In this document: in pieces, positions 9,492 through 21,396 of the stretch | Position numbering within the stretch: the first letter of the stretch is position 1 | Layout: every line of letters starts with the position of its first letter | Source of the DNA: Novosphingobium sp. FKTRR1 | Lineage (GTDB): Bacteria; Pseudomonadota; Alphaproteobacteria; Sphingomonadales; Sphingomonadaceae | Direction of reading: 5' to 3' | Assembly (NCBI RefSeq): GCF_020404405.1 | Contig: NZ_JAIZDA010000005.1 | Span: 124,001-188,000 of the forward strand | DNA length: 64,000 bases | Notes under the pieces: model-generated | What the model was told of the DNA's origin: nothing | Seen by the model: only the letters and a program-made list of their open reading frames with translations | The model's database searches: none | Program-made: the position numbers and the translations under genes

Positions 9492-10955
9492 TCAAACGAC
9501 GTGGAACAGAGCGGACGCAGCGCTGCTAGCCAGCGTGTTCAGCCACCCGGTCAGCAGATAACCAAGGGGCGACAGGACCACACTGAACACCACCAGCAGG
9601 ATCGAGTGCGCCAGATCCGAATTGCCCTGCACCTTGTCGGTCGGTTCGTCGAAATAGAGCACTTTCACTACCTTGAGGTAGTAGAACGCGCCGATGACCG
9701 AAGCGGCGATTCCGATCGAGGCAAGCGCGAGCAGGTTGGCTTGTACCGCCGCCTGAAACACCACGAACTTGCCCCAGAACCCGAACAGCGGAGGAATACC
9801 GGCAAGGCTGAACATGACCATCGCCAACGCCGCGGCAAGGCCCGGGCGGGTGCGCGACAGACCGCCAAGATCGGCGATCGTCTCGACCTGATTGCCGTCA
9901 GCATCGCGCAGCATCAGGATGGCGACGAAACCGGCCACCGACATCGCAACGTAGATTGCCAGATAGACCAGCATCGCCGAAGCGCCCGCCTTGGTTCCGG
10001 CGGCAAGGCCGATCAGCATGAAGCCGACGTTGTTGATCGATGAGTAGGCCATCAGCCGCTTGATGTTGGACTGACCGATCGCGCCGAGCGCACCGACCAC
10101 GATCGACAACAACGATGCCGCGACGATCACCTGACGCCATGCGTCGGGCTGTGCGCCAAAGGCTTCGAGGCTGATCCGCATCAGCAGGCCGAGTGCGGCA
10201 ACCTTGGGCGCGGTGGCGAAGAATGTCGTCACCGGGGTCGGCGCGCCTTCATAGACGTCGGGCGTCCACATGTGGAACGGCGCGGCACTGATCTTGAAGC
10301 CGAGGCCGACAAGGATCAGCACCATGCCGAAGGTCGCGCCAATCGACATGCCGTGCGCATAAGCCACGCGGATGGCGTCAAAGCTGGTCGTACCCGAGAA
10401 ACCGTAGGTCAGGCTGATGCCATAGAGCAGGATGCCGCTAGCGAGCGAGCCGAGCACGAAATACTTGAGGCCCGCTTCGGCCGAACGATCGTCAGTACGC
10501 AGGAACGCGGCGAGGACATAAGCGGCAAGGCTGTTGAGTTCGAGTCCGATGTACAGGGTCAGCAAGTCACCGGCCGAAACCATGATGCCCATGCCGAGCG
10601 CGGCGAACAGGACAAGGATCGGAAACTCCGCCCGCATGGCGCGGAACCGGTCAAAGAACGCCGGGGCAACGATCAACGTCACCGCCGCGCCGACATAGAT
10701 CAGCAGCTTGGCAAACGCGGAAAAGGCGTCTGCCTTGTACTGACCACCAAAGGCGGACACGTCGGCGCCGGCAAGGCTGCCACACAGCGCCGGCAGCGCA
10801 ATTGCTGCTGCGGCGACGAGCACACCGACCGTCGCGATCGAAATGGCGCGCGAGGCACGGTCGCCCGACCAAGCCGCAACGAGCAACAGGACCAAGCCTG
10901 CGACGCTGATCAGTTCTTCAGCAGCGGTCAGCTGGAGCGAATGGAGCAGGTTCAT
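9492..10955 (-). CDS. nuoN: NADH-quinone oxidoreductase subunit N
   Basis: Antiporter-like proton-pumping membrane subunit of complex I, 487 residues with about 14 predicted membrane helices. It has the conserved charged residues of the Mrp-antiporter fold, including the glutamate in TM5 (YIGLELNSLAAY) and broken-helix lysines (NIKRLMAYSSINNVG). I choose the ATG at 10955, whose first base is the last base of the nuoM stop (TGATG); a GTG one codon upstream is also in frame. It is the last nuo gene, followed by birA. Confidence 0.95.
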   Translation of the reverse strand: MNLLHSLQLTAAEELISVAGLVLLLVAAWSGDRASRAISIATVGVLVAAAAIALPALCGSLAGADVSAFGGQYKADAFSAFAKLLIYVGAAVTLIVAPAFFDRFRAMRAEFPILVLFAALGMGIMVSAGDLLTLYIGLELNSLAAYVLAAFLRTDDRSAEAGLKYFVLGSLASGILLYGISLTYGFSGTTSFDAIRVAYAHGMSIGATFGMVLILVGLGFKISAAPFHMWTPDVYEGAPTPVTTFFATAPKVAALGLLMRISLEAFGAQPDAWRQVIVAASLLSIVVGALGAIGQSNIKRLMAYSSINNVGFMLIGLAAGTKAGASAMLVYLAIYVAMSVAGFVAILMLRDADGNQVETIADLGGLSRTRPGLAAALAMVMFSLAGIPPLFGFWGKFVVFQAAVQANLLALASIGIAASVIGAFYYLKVVKVLYFDEPTDKVQGNSDLAHSILLVVFSVVLSPLGYLLTGWLNTLASSAASALFHVV

Positions 10956-12496
10956 CACTTGGCCTCCCCGGCCTCGGCAGCAACCGGCGTGACGGCCGCA
11001 ATCTTCACGTTGGCATCACCTTTGGGCTTGGCCGCGTCGATCCGCTGTTCAACCACGGCGATATCCTTGCGCATCGGCGCGAGGAACGATTCAGGATAGA
11101 TGCCCATCCACAGCACCACGGCGGCAAGCGGCACCATCATCGCCCATTCACGGGCATCAAGGTCAGGCATGGCGGCGGCGTCGGCGTTCTTCTGCGCCCC
11201 GAACACCACTCTGCGATAGAGGTAGAGCATATAGGCTGCGCCGAGGATGATACCGGTCGTGCAGACCAGCGCCACCCAGCTCGATTCCTGATAAATGCCC
11301 AGCAGCGAGAGGAACTCGCCGACGAACCCGCTGGTGCCCGGCAAACCGATCGAGGCCATGGTGAACAGCAGGAAGAACACCGCGTAGTACGGCATGTTGA
11401 TGGCCAGACCGCCGTAGCGATCGATTTCGCGCGTGTGCAGTCGATCGTAGATCACGCCGACGGCAAGGAACAAGGCACCCGCCACCAGACCGTGGCTGAG
11501 CATGACGATCATCGAGCCTTCGAGGCCCTGCTGATTGAAGGCGAACAGGCCGATCGTGACAATCGCCATGTGCGCGACCGACGAATAGGCAATCAGCTTC
11601 TTGATGTCGTGCTGTACCAGCGCGATCAGCGAGGTGATCACTACTGCCGCCATCGACAGCCCCCAGACCAGCGGCGCGAAGTGCGCCGAGGCTTCGGGGA
11701 ACATCGGCAGCGAAAAGCGGATGAAGCCATAGCCGCCCATCTTGAGCAGCACGCCCGCAAGGATCACCGAACCGGCGGTCGGCGCCTGCACGTGGGCGTC
11801 GGGCAACCAGGTGTGCACCGGCCACATCGGCATCTTGACCGCAAAGCTGGCAAAGAAGGCGAGGAACAGCAGATTCTGAGCACCGACAGGGAAGTGGTGG
11901 GTCATCAATGTCGGAATGTCGCTGGTGCCGGCCTCGTTCACCATCCAGAACATCGCGATCAGCATCAGCACCGAGCCGAGCAGCGTATAGAGGAAGAACT
12001 TGTAGCTGGCGTAGATCCGATCGGCCCCGCCCCAGATGCCGATGATCAGGTACATCGGGATCAGACCGGCTTCGAACATGATGTAGAACAGGAACAGATC
12101 CTGCGCCGTGAACACGCCGATCATCAGCGTTTCCATCAACAGGAACGCCGCATAGTATTCACCAGCGCGCTTCTCGATCGAGTTCCAGCTGGCCCCGATG
12201 CAGATCGGCATCAGGAACACAGTCAGCGCAATCAACACCAGTGCAATGCCGTCGATCCCCAGCTTCCATTCAAAGCCAGTGAACACCGCAGCATGTTCGG
12301 TGAACTGCCACTGCGCGCCGCCGATGTCGTAGGAAGCCCACAGCACCACGCCCAATGCGAAATCGATCAACGTCGCTACAAGCGCGATCAGGCGGGCCTG
12401 TTCGCGATTGGCCTTGAGAGAGGCAACCGCACCGACCAGCGGCACCAGCAGCATCAGCGAAAGGATCGGAAAGCCGCCCACGGAAGAACCAGTCAT
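10955..12496 (-). CDS. nuoM: NADH-quinone oxidoreductase subunit M
   Basis: Antiporter-like membrane subunit of complex I, 513 residues. The core has the TM5 glutamate ([17 protein letters not shown]) and the lysine-bearing broken helix ([15 protein letters not shown]). The start ATG at 12496 overlaps the nuoL stop (ATGA); a much longer open frame upstream is an artefact that runs antisense-like through nuoL. A short C-terminal tail after the last helix is rich in Ala, Lys and Glu. Confidence 0.95.
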   Translation of the reverse strand: MTGSSVGGFPILSLMLLVPLVGAVASLKANREQARLIALVATLIDFALGVVLWASYDIGGAQWQFTEHAAVFTGFEWKLGIDGIALVLIALTVFLMPICIGASWNSIEKRAGEYYAAFLLMETLMIGVFTAQDLFLFYIMFEAGLIPMYLIIGIWGGADRIYASYKFFLYTLLGSVLMLIAMFWMVNEAGTSDIPTLMTHHFPVGAQNLLFLAFFASFAVKMPMWPVHTWLPDAHVQAPTAGSVILAGVLLKMGGYGFIRFSLPMFPEASAHFAPLVWGLSMAAVVITSLIALVQHDIKKLIAYSSVAHMAIVTIGLFAFNQQGLEGSMIVMLSHGLVAGALFLAVGVIYDRLHTREIDRYGGLAINMPYYAVFFLLFTMASIGLPGTSGFVGEFLSLLGIYQESSWVALVCTTGIILGAAYMLYLYRRVVFGAQKNADAAAMPDLDAREWAMMVPLAAVVLWMGIYPESFLAPMRKDIAVVEQRIDAAKPKGDANVKIAAVTPVAAEAGEAK

Positions 12497-14553
12497 CGTG
12501 CAATCACCCAGCTGATCGCGCCGACAAGGCCGACGAGCATGACCAGCGCATAGCTGTTGAGGTATCCGGTCTGCAGTTTCACCGCCGCGCGGCTGCCCTG
12601 CTTGACCACCCAGGCCGCACCGTTCGGGCCGAAGCGATCGATGATGCCGATATCGCCGACCCTCCAGAACACGCGGCCAAGCCACAACGCGGGCTTCACG
12701 AACACCACTTCGTAGAGTTCGTCGAAGTACCACTTGTTGAGCAGGAAGCGATAGAGGAAGGCGAACTGCTCGACGAACGCCGCCGGGAACCGCGGGTTGA
12801 CGATGTAGGCGTAGAGCGCGATCGCAAGGCCAGTGGTCATCACCCCGAACGGAGCCCACTTCACCCAGGTCGGCACGTGGTGCGCGGCGTGGATGAGGTG
12901 TTCATTGAACACCAGCGCGCCCTTCCAGAATTCGCCCGTGCCTTCGGAAATGAAGGCGTGGTTGAACACAAAGCCCGCCAGCACCGCACCGATCGACAGC
13001 ACGATCAACGGGATGAGCATGACCACGGGGCTCTCGTGCGGGTGATAGCCCGCCGTGCCATCGCTGTGCGCGTGGTCGTCATGACCGTGATGGGCATGAT
13101 CGTTTGCATGGTCATGACCATGATCGTCATGCCCGTGCGCGTCGTGAACAGCGTGCTGGATATGCTCGGATTGTTCCCAGCGCGGCTTGCCGAAGAAGGT
13201 CAGGAACACCAGGCGCCACGAATAGAAGCTGGTCAGCAACGCGGCGAAGATGCCCATGAAGAAGGCGAAGTGCGACAGCTCGGTACCGCGCGCATAGGCT
13301 GCCTCGAGGATAGCGTCCTTGGAATAGAAGCCCGCAAACCCGGCTACATCGACGATACCAACGCCGGTGATCGCCAGCGTGCCCGCGGTCATCGCCCAGA
13401 ACGTGACCGGAATCTTCTTACGCAGCCCACCATAATACCGCATGTCCTGTTCGTGGTGCATCGCGTGGATCACCGAACCAGCGCCGAGGAACAGCAGCGC
13501 CTTGAAGAATGCGTGCGTGAACAGGTGGAACATCGCCGCGCCATAGGCTCCGACGCCTGCAGCAAAGAACATGTAGCCCAGTTGCGAACAAGTCGAATAG
13601 GCGATCACGCGCTTGATGTCGGTCTGCGTCGTGCCGACAGTGGCGGCAAAGAAACAGGTCGCCGCGCCGATGAAGGTGACAAAACCGAGCGCGGTCGGGC
13701 TCGTTTCGAACAGCGGCGACAAGCGGCAGACCATGAACACGCCGGCGGTGACCATCGTGGCGGCGTGGATCAGCGCCGACACCGGGGTCGGGCCTTCCAT
13801 CGCGTCGGGCAACCAGGTGTGCAGGCCAAGCTGCGCCGACTTGCCCATCGCGCCGATGAACAACAGGATGCACAGCACCGTGGCGGTATGGAAGCGATAG
13901 CCGAGGAAACCGATGGTCGAGCCGTTCAGCACGGCAGGTGCGTTGTGCAGGATCGCCGGGATCGACACGGTGCCGAACACCAGAAACACACCGAAAATCC
14001 CGAGCATGAAACCAAGGTCACCCACGCGGTTGACCACGAAAGCCTTCATCGCGGCGGCATTGGCGCTGGGCTTGCGGAACCAGAACCCGATCAACAGGTA
14101 CGAGGCAAGGCCGACGCCTTCCCAGCCGAAGAACATCTGCACCAGATTGTCCGCCGTCACCAGCATGAGCATGGCGAAGGTGAACAGCGAGAGGTAGGCG
14201 AAGAAGCGCGGCTGGTCCGGCTCCTCGCTCATGTAGCCCCAAGAGTACAGGTGGACGAGCGCCGAAACACTGGTGACAACCACCAGCATGACCGCTGTCA
14301 GCGCATCGACCCGCAAGGCCCAGGCGAAATCGAGATTGCCCGACTTCACCCAGTGGAGCACGGGTACGACCACTTCGTGCGCGTCGCCCGACAGGAACGA
14401 CAGGAAGATCGGCCACGACAGCGCACAACTGATGAACAGCGCGCCGGTGGTCACCAGCTTGCTTGGCACGAAGCCCAGCGTCTTGTTGCCCAGCCCCGCC
14501 ACGATGGCGGCAAGCAGCGGCAGGAACACGATGATCAGGATGGAAGACGACAT
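12493..14553 (-). CDS. nuoL: NADH-quinone oxidoreductase subunit L, with His-rich loop
   Basis: Distal antiporter-like subunit of complex I, 686 residues, with the long C-terminal lateral helix expected of NuoL. The core shows [16 protein letters not shown] (TM5 glutamate) and [16 protein letters not shown]. Between two late helices, at about residues 463-508 (bases 13030-13165), is a stretch in which 16 of about 44 residues are His, interspersed with Asp, Gly and Ala (for example [10 protein letters not shown]). Such loops occur in some alphaproteobacterial NuoL proteins but not in E. coli; metal binding is possible and unproven. The gene starts at ATG 14553, 10 bases after nuoK. Confidence 0.95.
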   Translation of the reverse strand: MSSSILIIVFLPLLAAIVAGLGNKTLGFVPSKLVTTGALFISCALSWPIFLSFLSGDAHEVVVPVLHWVKSGNLDFAWALRVDALTAVMLVVVTSVSALVHLYSWGYMSEEPDQPRFFAYLSLFTFAMLMLVTADNLVQMFFGWEGVGLASYLLIGFWFRKPSANAAAMKAFVVNRVGDLGFMLGIFGVFLVFGTVSIPAILHNAPAVLNGSTIGFLGYRFHTATVLCILLFIGAMGKSAQLGLHTWLPDAMEGPTPVSALIHAATMVTAGVFMVCRLSPLFETSPTALGFVTFIGAATCFFAATVGTTQTDIKRVIAYSTCSQLGYMFFAAGVGAYGAAMFHLFTHAFFKALLFLGAGSVIHAMHHEQDMRYYGGLRKKIPVTFWAMTAGTLAITGVGIVDVAGFAGFYSKDAILEAAYARGTELSHFAFFMGIFAALLTSFYSWRLVFLTFFGKPRWEQSEHIQHAVHDAHGHDDHGHDHANDHAHHGHDDHAHSDGTAGYHPHESPVVMLIPLIVLSIGAVLAGFVFNHAFISEGTGEFWKGALVFNEHLIHAAHHVPTWVKWAPFGVMTTGLAIALYAYIVNPRFPAAFVEQFAFLYRFLLNKWYFDELYEVVFVKPALWLGRVFWRVGDIGIIDRFGPNGAAWVVKQGSRAAVKLQTGYLNSYALVMLVGLVGAISWVIAR

Positions 14554-14563
14554 GACGGTGGTC

Positions 14564-14869
14564 TCAGCCTTTCATCCGGTTGACGTCATCGACCGCAATC
14601 GTCCCACGACCCCGGAAGTAGATGACAAGAATGGCCAGGCCGATGGCGGCTTCACCCGCCGCAACGGTCAGCACGAACATCGCGAAGATCTGCCCAACCA
14701 GATCGCCAAGGAACGCGCTGAACGCGACCAGGTTCAGGTTCACCGACAGCAGGATCAGCTCGATCGACATCAGCATGATGATGACGTTCTTGCGGTTAAG
14801 GATGATGCCGAGCACGCCGAGCACGAACAGGATCGTGCTGACGATGACATAGTGCGTGATGCCGATCAC
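14564..14869 (-). CDS. nuoK: NADH-quinone oxidoreductase subunit K
   Basis: Small membrane subunit of complex I related to MrpC, 101 residues with three helices. The conserved buried glutamates are visible: LMSIELILL in helix 2 and [11 protein letters not shown] in helix 3. The start is GTG at 14869 overlapping the nuoJ stop (GTGA). Nothing unusual otherwise. Confidence 0.96.
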   Translation of the reverse strand: MIGITHYVIVSTILFVLGVLGIILNRKNVIIMLMSIELILLSVNLNLVAFSAFLGDLVGQIFAMFVLTVAAGEAAIGLAILVIYFRGRGTIAVDDVNRMKG

Positions 14870-15480
14870 AGCGAAACCCCCTTGCCGATTTCAGGCTGCA
14901 TGTTGACGGTCGCCTCGTCCGGGCGGCGCGCGTTCTGCTTGGCCACGTTCTGGCCGCGTACGCCGCTGCGCTGGCGATGGGTCAACACGATGGCCCCGAT
15001 CATGGCGACGAGCAGGATCACGCCAGCCGCTTCGAACAGGAACAAGTACCGGGTATACAGCAGAGCGCCGATAGCCTCGGTGTTCGACAGCGCACCTTGC
15101 GCCGCGGCGCCCGAGGTTTTGCCGATGGCGAGGCCGCCCGCATTGTCGACCACAAGGCCGACGAACAGTTCGACAAACAGCACCACCGCGAGCAGCAGGC
15201 CAAGCGGGAAGTTGCGGACGAACCCGGCGCGCAGTTCGGCGAAATCGATGTCGAGCATCATCACCACGAACAGGAACAGCACCGCGACCGCGCCGACATA
15301 GACGATCACCAGCAGCATGGCGATGAACTCTGCCCCGACGAGCACCATCAGCCCGGCCGCGTTGAAGAACGCAAGGATCAGCCACAGCACCGAATGCACC
15401 GGGTTGCGCGAAAAGATCGTCACCGCACCGCTGAACAACATCAGGGTGGCGAACAGATAAAAGGCGAATGCCTGGATCAT
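14866..15480 (-). CDS. nuoJ: NADH-quinone oxidoreductase subunit J
   Basis: Membrane subunit of complex I, 204 residues with five predicted helices. The conserved core [17 protein letters not shown] includes the pi-bulge region of helix 3 that forms part of the proton path. The polar C-terminal tail, about 35 residues after the last helix, is of ordinary length. The ATG at 15480 lies 15 bases after the nuoI stop. Confidence 0.95.
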   Translation of the reverse strand: MIQAFAFYLFATLMLFSGAVTIFSRNPVHSVLWLILAFFNAAGLMVLVGAEFIAMLLVIVYVGAVAVLFLFVVMMLDIDFAELRAGFVRNFPLGLLLAVVLFVELFVGLVVDNAGGLAIGKTSGAAAQGALSNTEAIGALLYTRYLFLFEAAGVILLVAMIGAIVLTHRQRSGVRGQNVAKQNARRPDEATVNMQPEIGKGVSL

Positions 15481-15495
15481 GGTCTGCGCGGCCCC

Positions 15496-15981
15496 TTACC
15501 GGTACGGTGCGTCGGCTTCAAGATTGGCAGCGATCGCGCGCTCCCACTTGTCCCCGTTCGCAAGCAGCTTGGCCTTGTCATAGAGCAGCTCTTCGCGCGT
15601 TTCGGTCGCGAATTCGAAGTTCGGCCCTTCAACGATGGCATCCACCGGACAGGCTTCCTGACAGAAGCCGCAGTAGATGCACTTGGTCATGTCGATGTCG
15701 TAGCGCGTGGTGCGGCGGCTGCCGTCATCGCGCGGTTCGGCCTCGATCGTGATCGCTTGAGCCGGGCATACCGCCTCGCACAGTTTGCACGCGATGCAGC
15801 GTTCCTCGCCGTTGGGATAGCGGCGCAGCGCGTGTTCACCCCGGAAGCGTGGGCTCATCGGGTTCTTCTCGAACGGGTAGTTGATCGTCGCCTTGGGCTT
15901 GAAGAAGTACTTCAAGGTCAGCCAGTGCGCCTTCACGAACTCCCACAGGGTGAAGCTCTTGATGAGTTGGGCGGCGGTCAT
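15496..15981 (-). CDS. nuoI: NADH-quinone oxidoreductase subunit I
   Basis: Peripheral-arm subunit holding two [4Fe-4S] clusters (N6a and N6b), 161 residues. Both motifs are complete: [12 protein letters not shown] and [12 protein letters not shown], with the distal proline-linked cysteines. The N-terminal amphipathic segment ([17 protein letters not shown]) anchors it to the membrane domain. The ATG at 15981 overlaps the nuoH stop (ATGA). Confidence 0.97.
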   Translation of the reverse strand: MTAAQLIKSFTLWEFVKAHWLTLKYFFKPKATINYPFEKNPMSPRFRGEHALRRYPNGEERCIACKLCEAVCPAQAITIEAEPRDDGSRRTTRYDIDMTKCIYCGFCQEACPVDAIVEGPNFEFATETREELLYDKAKLLANGDKWERAIAANLEADAPYR

Positions 15982-17042
15982 GCGAAGTGTCCGGTAGCCA
16001 TGAGGTATCCGCTGATCAGGAACACGAAGACCAGCGACAACGGCAGGAAAATCTTCCAGCCAAGACGCATCAGCTGGTCATAGCGGTACCGTGGTACGGT
16101 GGCCTTCACCCAGCTGAAGATGAAGAAGAAGAACAGGATCTTGCCCAGCAGCCAGACCACGCCCGGAATCCAGTACAGGATCGGAATATCCAGCGGCGGC
16201 AGATAGCCACCCCAGAACAGCGTGGCGTTGAGCGCGCACATCAACAGCACGTTGGCATATTCGCCCAGCCAGTAGAGCGCGAAGGCCATCGAGGAATACT
16301 CGGTCTGGTAACCCGCGACGAGCTCGCTTTCCGCCTCGGTCAAGTCGAACGGCGCGCGCGCTGTTTCGGCCATGCCAGAAATGAGGAACATCACCCATAT
16401 CGGAAACAGCAGCGGGTTCGCGACGAAGCCGTTGATGATCCAGATGTGATCCTTCTGCGCCTTGACGATGTCGTTCAGGTTGAACGACCCAGCCCACAGC
16501 ACCACGCAGATCAGGATGAAGCCGATCGAGACCTCGTAGCTGATCATCTGGGCCGATGCGCGCATCGCCGAGAAGAACGGATACTTCGAGTTCGACGCCC
16601 AGCCTGCGATCACCACGCCGTAAACACCGAGCGACGAGATCGCGAGGACGTAGAGCAAGCCGACGTTGATGTTACCCAGCACCGCGCCCGAATTGAACGG
16701 GATCACCGCCCAAGCCATCAGCGCGACGGTGAAAGTAATAATCGGCGCGAGCAGGAACAGGCCCTTGTTCGCCGCGCTCGGGATGATGGTTTCCTGCAGG
16801 AACACCTTCAAGCCGTCGGCGAATGACTGGAGCAGCCCGAACGGTCCGACCACGTTGGGGCCACGGCGCAGTGCCATGGCCGCCCAAATCTTGCGGTCGG
16901 CATAGATGATCATCGCGACGCCGAGCATCAGCGGCAGCGCGATCAGCAGGATGTCGACCACGGTCGCCACGCCCCACGCCCATTCATAGGGCATGCCCCA
17001 CGAGACGAAGCGTTCGACCGGTGGAAGGGAAAACCAGCTCAT
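15978..17042 (-). CDS. nuoH: NADH-quinone oxidoreductase subunit H
   Basis: Membrane subunit forming much of the quinone-binding chamber, 354 residues with eight helices. It has the conserved loop [22 protein letters not shown], with the acidic residues that couple quinone chemistry to proton transfer, and [14 protein letters not shown] in the first loop. The ATG at 17042 overlaps the nuoG stop (ATGA). Confidence 0.97.
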   Translation of the reverse strand: MSWFSLPPVERFVSWGMPYEWAWGVATVVDILLIALPLMLGVAMIIYADRKIWAAMALRRGPNVVGPFGLLQSFADGLKVFLQETIIPSAANKGLFLLAPIITFTVALMAWAVIPFNSGAVLGNINVGLLYVLAISSLGVYGVVIAGWASNSKYPFFSAMRASAQMISYEVSIGFILICVVLWAGSFNLNDIVKAQKDHIWIINGFVANPLLFPIWVMFLISGMAETARAPFDLTEAESELVAGYQTEYSSMAFALYWLGEYANVLLMCALNATLFWGGYLPPLDIPILYWIPGVVWLLGKILFFFFIFSWVKATVPRYRYDQLMRLGWKIFLPLSLVFVFLISGYLMATGHFA

Positions 17043-19048
17043 TCCGCCGCCTCCGCTTGAACTTCACCGTGCAGCAGTTCCGCCGAGCAGCGCTGCAGCG
17101 TCGGGCTGGCGCGGCTGATCGCGTTGGTGAGGTAGTGGTCCTTGATCGGATAGGCCGCGATCACGCCATCGGCACGTGCACCCTGCGGCGCGGCGGGCAG
17201 ATCGCCATAGAACGCCAGCCCTTCTGCGCCCAGCGCGGGCACTTGCGCGATCATCGCGGCGCGCAGTTCGGCAAAGCTGTCGAACCCGACCGAAACGCCG
17301 AAGGCATCGGCCAGCGCGCGCAGGATCGTCCAGTCCTCACGCGCGTCACCCGGTGCGAACACGGCCTTTTCGGCGAACTGCACGCGGCCTTCGGTGTTGA
17401 CGTAAGTGCCGTCCTTCTCGCTGAACGCAGCACCGGGCAGGATCACGTCGGCAGCGTGCGCCGCCTTGTCGCCGTGATGGCCGATATGCACGATCATCGA
17501 ATTGGCAAACTTGGTCCAGTCGACTTCATCCGCGCCGAGCGAGATGACCAGCTTGGGCTGCGCGGCAACGATATCGGCCAAGCCGCCCTTCTGCGCATAG
17601 CCGAGCATCAGCCCGCCCATGCGCGCGGCGGCCATGTGCAGCACGTTGAAGCCACTCCAGCCGTCTCGCACCAGGTTGAACCGTGCCGAGAAGGCAAGGC
17701 CGGCTTCCAGTCCGCCCTTGGCAAGCCCAGCCCCGCCGACGATGATCGCCGGACGTGCGGCAGCTTCGAACGCGGCGACGACTTCGGCGGGCAGTTCGTT
17801 GATGATCGCCGCATCTTCGCCGAGGAAAGTGGCCGGATAGGTCGGTTCCCACTTCGGGCCGATCACGAAGACCTTGGCGCCCTTCTTGGCCGCCTTGCGC
17901 AGACGCGGGTTGAGCAACGGCGCTTCGTCGCGCACGTTGCTGCCAAGGATCAGGATCGCGTCGGCGTTCTCGATCCCGGCGATCGTCGAATTGAAATTCA
18001 CCGCCGCCAGGTTCGAGGTGTCATAGGCCATGCCGGTCTGGCGGCCTTCGAGCAGCGAGGAGCCGAGCGCGGCGGCCAGTTGCTTGGCGGCGAACTGGGT
18101 TTCGCAATCGACCAGATCGCCAGCGATCACCGCCACCGATGAGCCCGGATTGATCGCCGCGACGGCGGCAAATGCTTCGGCCCAGGTAGCGGCCTGCAGC
18201 TTGCCGTCGCGGCGCAGCCACGGCTTGTCGAGACGGCGGCGGGTCAACCCATCGACCAGATAGCGGCCCCGGTCAGACAGCCATTCCTCGTTCACGTCAT
18301 CGTTGACGCGCGGCAGTGCGCGCAGCACTTCGCGGCCACGACTGTCGAGGCGAATGTTGGCGCCAACAGCGTCCGACACGTCGATAGAAAGGGTCTTTTT
18401 CAGCTCCCACGGACGCGCTTCGAACGCATAAGGGCGGCTGGTGAGCGCACCGACCGGGCACAAGTCGATGACGTTGGCTGACAGTTCGTGGCGCGCGGCC
18501 TGTTCAAGGTATGTCGATATCTGCATACCCTCGCCGCGATAGAGCGCGCCGATTTCATCGACCCCGGCCACTTCCTCGCTGAACCGCACGCAGCGGGTGC
18601 AGTGGATGCAGCGGGTCATCACCGTCTTGATCAGCGGGCCCATGGTCTTTTCGGTGACCGCGCGCTTGTGCTCGTGATAGCGCGAACCGCCACGGCCATA
18701 GGCAACAGACTGGTCCTGCAGATCGCATTCGCCGCCCTGATCGCAGATCGGGCAGTCGAGCGGGTGGTTGATGAGGAGGAACTCCATCACCCCTTCGCGC
18801 GCCTTCTTGACCATCTCGGAATCCGTACGGATTTCCTGGCCTTCGCTGGCGGGCAGCGCGCACGAAGCCTGCGGCTTGGGCGGTCCGGGCTTCACTTCGA
18901 CCAGACACATGCGGCAGTTGCCAGCGATGCTCAGCCGCTCGTGATAGCAGAAGCGCGGGATTTCCTTGCCGGCCAGCTCGCACGCCTGCAGCACGGTTGC
19001 GCCCGCAGGAACTTCAAGCTCAACGCCGTCTACTTTGACCTTGGGCAT
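17039..19048 (-). CDS. nuoG: NADH-quinone oxidoreductase subunit G
   Basis: Electron-transfer subunit of the peripheral arm, 669 residues. The N-terminal domain has the ligands of the [2Fe-2S] cluster N1b (FCYHER, GNCRMC), the His-Cys3 ligands of N5 ([16 protein letters not shown]) and the four-Cys motif of N4 (CIHCTRC ... CPVG). The rest is a molybdopterin-oxidoreductase-like domain without an apparent cofactor site, as usual for NuoG. The ATG at 19048 overlaps the nuoF stop (TAATG). An upstream extension of the frame is not supported. Confidence 0.96.
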   Translation of the reverse strand: MPKVKVDGVELEVPAGATVLQACELAGKEIPRFCYHERLSIAGNCRMCLVEVKPGPPKPQASCALPASEGQEIRTDSEMVKKAREGVMEFLLINHPLDCPICDQGGECDLQDQSVAYGRGGSRYHEHKRAVTEKTMGPLIKTVMTRCIHCTRCVRFSEEVAGVDEIGALYRGEGMQISTYLEQAARHELSANVIDLCPVGALTSRPYAFEARPWELKKTLSIDVSDAVGANIRLDSRGREVLRALPRVNDDVNEEWLSDRGRYLVDGLTRRRLDKPWLRRDGKLQAATWAEAFAAVAAINPGSSVAVIAGDLVDCETQFAAKQLAAALGSSLLEGRQTGMAYDTSNLAAVNFNSTIAGIENADAILILGSNVRDEAPLLNPRLRKAAKKGAKVFVIGPKWEPTYPATFLGEDAAIINELPAEVVAAFEAAARPAIIVGGAGLAKGGLEAGLAFSARFNLVRDGWSGFNVLHMAAARMGGLMLGYAQKGGLADIVAAQPKLVISLGADEVDWTKFANSMIVHIGHHGDKAAHAADVILPGAAFSEKDGTYVNTEGRVQFAEKAVFAPGDAREDWTILRALADAFGVSVGFDSFAELRAAMIAQVPALGAEGLAFYGDLPAAPQGARADGVIAAYPIKDHYLTNAISRASPTLQRCSAELLHGEVQAEAAE

Positions 19049-20337
19049 TACTCTGCGGCCTCCGACAGTGCCGATCGATCGGCAATGCGACGTTCGATTT
19101 CGGGGCGGAAGTGGCGGATCAGGCCCTGGATCGGCCATGCCGCCGCGTCACCCAGCGCGCAGATGGTGTGGCCTTCGACCTGCTTGGTCACCTGCTGGAG
19201 CATATCGATCTCCGACACATCGGCATCGCCAGTGCGCAGACGCTCCATCACCCGCCACATCCAGCCGGTGCCTTCGCGGCACGGCGTGCACTGGCCGCAG
19301 CTTTCGTGCTTGTAGAAGTACGACAGGCGGCTGATCGCGCGGACGATGTCGGTGGACTTGTCCATGACGATCACCGCCGCTGTGCCAAGACCCGAACCGA
19401 CTGCGCGCAGGCCGTCGAAGTCCATCGGTGCGTCCCAGATCTGGTCGGCCGGAACCAGCGGCACCGACGATCCACCGGGGATCACGGCCAGCAGGTTGTC
19501 CTTGCCGCCGCGAATTCCACCGCAATGCTTCTCGATCAACTCGCTGAACGGGATGCTCATCTCTTCCTCGACCACGCAGGGACGGTTCACGTGCCCGCTG
19601 ATCTGGAACAGCTTGGTGCCCTTGTTGTTGTCGCGCCCGAAGCTGGAGAACCAGCCCGCGCCGCGCCGCAGGATCGTGGGCGCAACCGCGATCGATTCCA
19701 CGTTGTTGACCGTGGTCGGGCAGCCGTAAAGGCCCGCGCCAGCCGGGAACGGCGGCTTCAGGCGGGGCTGGCCCTTCTTGCCTTCAAGGCTTTCGATCAT
19801 CGCGGTTTCTTCGCCGCAGATGTAGGCGCCCGCGCCGCGATGCACGAACACGTCGAAGTCATAGCCCGAACCAGCCGCGTTCTTGCCCAGCAGCCCAGCG
19901 TCATAAGCTTCGCGCACTGCGGCGAACAGCGTTTCGGCTTCGCGGATGTATTCACCGCGAATGTAGATGTAGGCGGCGCGGGCGCGCATCGCGAAGCCCG
20001 CAACCAGCGCGCCCTCGATCAGCTTGTGCGGATCGTGACGGATGATTTCGCGGTCCTTGCACGAACCGGGTTCGGATTCGTCGGCGTTGATGACCAGAAA
20101 GCTGGGACGGCCGTCCTTGCTTTCCTTGGGCATGAACGACCACTTCATGCCGGTGGGGAAGCCAGCACCGCCACGACCGCGCAGGCCGGAATCCTTGATT
20201 TCCTGAATGATCGCGTCTTGCCCGCGTTCGAGCAGCGCCTTGGTGTTGTCCCAATCGCCCCGCGCCTGCGCGGCGGCAAGGTTCCATGGCTGGAAGCCAT
20301 AGACGTTGGTGAAGATGCGGTCCTTGTCAGCGAGCAT
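19048..20337 (-). CDS. nuoF: NADH-quinone oxidoreductase subunit F
   Basis: NADH-binding flavoprotein of complex I, 429 residues. It has the FMN/NADH glycine-rich loop ([13 protein letters not shown]), the flavin site YICGEETA, and the [4Fe-4S] cluster N3 motif [12 protein letters not shown] with its distal Cys (HTICALGD). I start at ATG 20337, with a GAGGCG ribosome site, because the family begins with [13 protein letters not shown] and GTG codons up to 30 bases upstream would add an atypical N-terminus. Confidence 0.95.
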   Translation of the reverse strand: MLADKDRIFTNVYGFQPWNLAAAQARGDWDNTKALLERGQDAIIQEIKDSGLRGRGGAGFPTGMKWSFMPKESKDGRPSFLVINADESEPGSCKDREIIRHDPHKLIEGALVAGFAMRARAAYIYIRGEYIREAETLFAAVREAYDAGLLGKNAAGSGYDFDVFVHRGAGAYICGEETAMIESLEGKKGQPRLKPPFPAGAGLYGCPTTVNNVESIAVAPTILRRGAGWFSSFGRDNNKGTKLFQISGHVNRPCVVEEEMSIPFSELIEKHCGGIRGGKDNLLAVIPGGSSVPLVPADQIWDAPMDFDGLRAVGSGLGTAAVIVMDKSTDIVRAISRLSYFYKHESCGQCTPCREGTGWMWRVMERLRTGDADVSEIDMLQQVTKQVEGHTICALGDAAAWPIQGLIRHFRPEIERRIADRSALSEAAE

Positions 20338-20377
20338 CAGCGAGCGCCTCACAACGAATGTCGGCAAGTGCCATGGC

Positions 20378-21046
20378 TTACCACTCCCCCCGATAGTCGT
20401 GGTTTTCGGCCACCATCGCGGTCAGGTTAGACAACGCGCCGGCGGGTTCCACGGTGTGGCGGCCGGGCAATTGCGTGCCGGTCTTGGGCTGACGGCCTGC
20501 GGCCAGCTCGTCAAGGATGCGCTCCATGTCGGCGGCGGTCAGGTCTTCGTAATTGTCGTCGTTGATCTGAACCATCGGGGCCGATGCGCAGTTGCCCATG
20601 CACTCGACCTCGGTCAGCGTGAACAGCCCGTCGTCGGTGGTGTGGCCCTTGTGCAGGCCCTTGGCCTTGCAGGCGGCCAAAATGTCGTCCGACCCGCGCA
20701 ACATGCACGGCGTCGTGCCGCAGACCTGTACGTGGAAGCGGCCGATCGGAGCGATGTTGTACATCGTGTAGAACGTCGCCACTTCGACCACGCGGATGAT
20801 CGGCATGTCGAGTTGCGCGGCCACGAATTCCAGCACGGGGATCGGCAGCCAGCCTTGCGTGTTCAGCTCGGCACCGACCTGACGCTGCGCCAGATCGAGC
20901 AGCGGCATCACTGCGCTGCGCTGACGACCGGCGGGATAGCGCGCGACGATCTCCTGCGCCTTGGCCGCGTTTTCGGCGGTCCACGCAAAGTTACCCCAGC
21001 GCGCGCGCAGTTCGGGGCTGTCAGGTTCGATATGACGGTCGGCCAT
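20378..21046 (-). CDS. nuoE: NADH-quinone oxidoreductase subunit E
   Basis: Thioredoxin-fold subunit carrying the off-path [2Fe-2S] cluster N1a, 222 residues. The four ligands fit: CGTTPC and CMGNCASAP. The helical N-terminal half contains [12 protein letters not shown], a strongly conserved stretch. The ATG at 21046 overlaps the stop of the preceding NTF2-like gene (TAATG), so expression is coupled to that gene. Confidence 0.96.
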   Translation of the reverse strand: MADRHIEPDSPELRARWGNFAWTAENAAKAQEIVARYPAGRQRSAVMPLLDLAQRQVGAELNTQGWLPIPVLEFVAAQLDMPIIRVVEVATFYTMYNIAPIGRFHVQVCGTTPCMLRGSDDILAACKAKGLHKGHTTDDGLFTLTEVECMGNCASAPMVQINDDNYEDLTAADMERILDELAAGRQPKTGTQLPGRHTVEPAGALSNLTAMVAENHDYRGEW

Positions 21047-21396
21047 TAGCGGATGAACTCCACCCGAGAGCACTTTTCGCCCTCGAAAGTATAGACTGCG
21101 ACCACGTCGAACGGCTCGACCAGCGGTGAACCGTCGGTCGAAGGGCCGCGCGTGACGTGTTCGCGCATGAGCACGTAGTTGCCGATTTCCTGCGCGTGCA
21201 GGACTTCGGCCTTGTTCTGCGGCCAGCGCGCGAATGCGGCGGCAAGACCCGAGCGGGTGCCTTCCTTGCCGTCACGCACCACGTCGCCGCGATAGTTGGC
21301 TTCGCTGGCCTCGTCGGTCATGTGCGCGACGTATGTGTCCACATCCTGCGCATTATAGGCGGCAATCATAGCCTTGGCGGTGTCGACAAGGCTCAC
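21046..21396 (-). CDS. NTF2/SnoaL-like protein inside the nuo operon
   Basis: A 116-residue protein of the NTF2-like cone-fold superfamily, judged from its layout: an N-terminal helical part ([22 protein letters not shown]) and a later beta-sheet with [17 protein letters not shown] and [21 protein letters not shown]. Such proteins act as small enzymes, ligand binders or assembly aids; the sequence alone does not show which. It lies between nuoD and nuoE with overlaps at both ends (GTG start within the nuoD stop; stop shared with the nuoE start), so it should be made along with complex I. It is not one of the 14 standard subunits. A role in complex I assembly or flavin/quinone handling is speculation. 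Confidence 0.8.
   Translation of the reverse strand: MSLVDTAKAMIAAYNAQDVDTYVAHMTDEASEANYRGDVVRDGKEGTRSGLAAAFARWPQNKAEVLHAQEIGNYVLMREHVTRGPSTDGSPLVEPFDVVAVYTFEGEKCSRVEFIR

Noticed and set aside
12877..14583. 568-codon plus-strand open frame opposite nuoL
   Set aside because: Composition is dominated by Arg, His, Gln and Asp as expected for the reverse frame of a membrane protein gene; nuoL is unambiguous.
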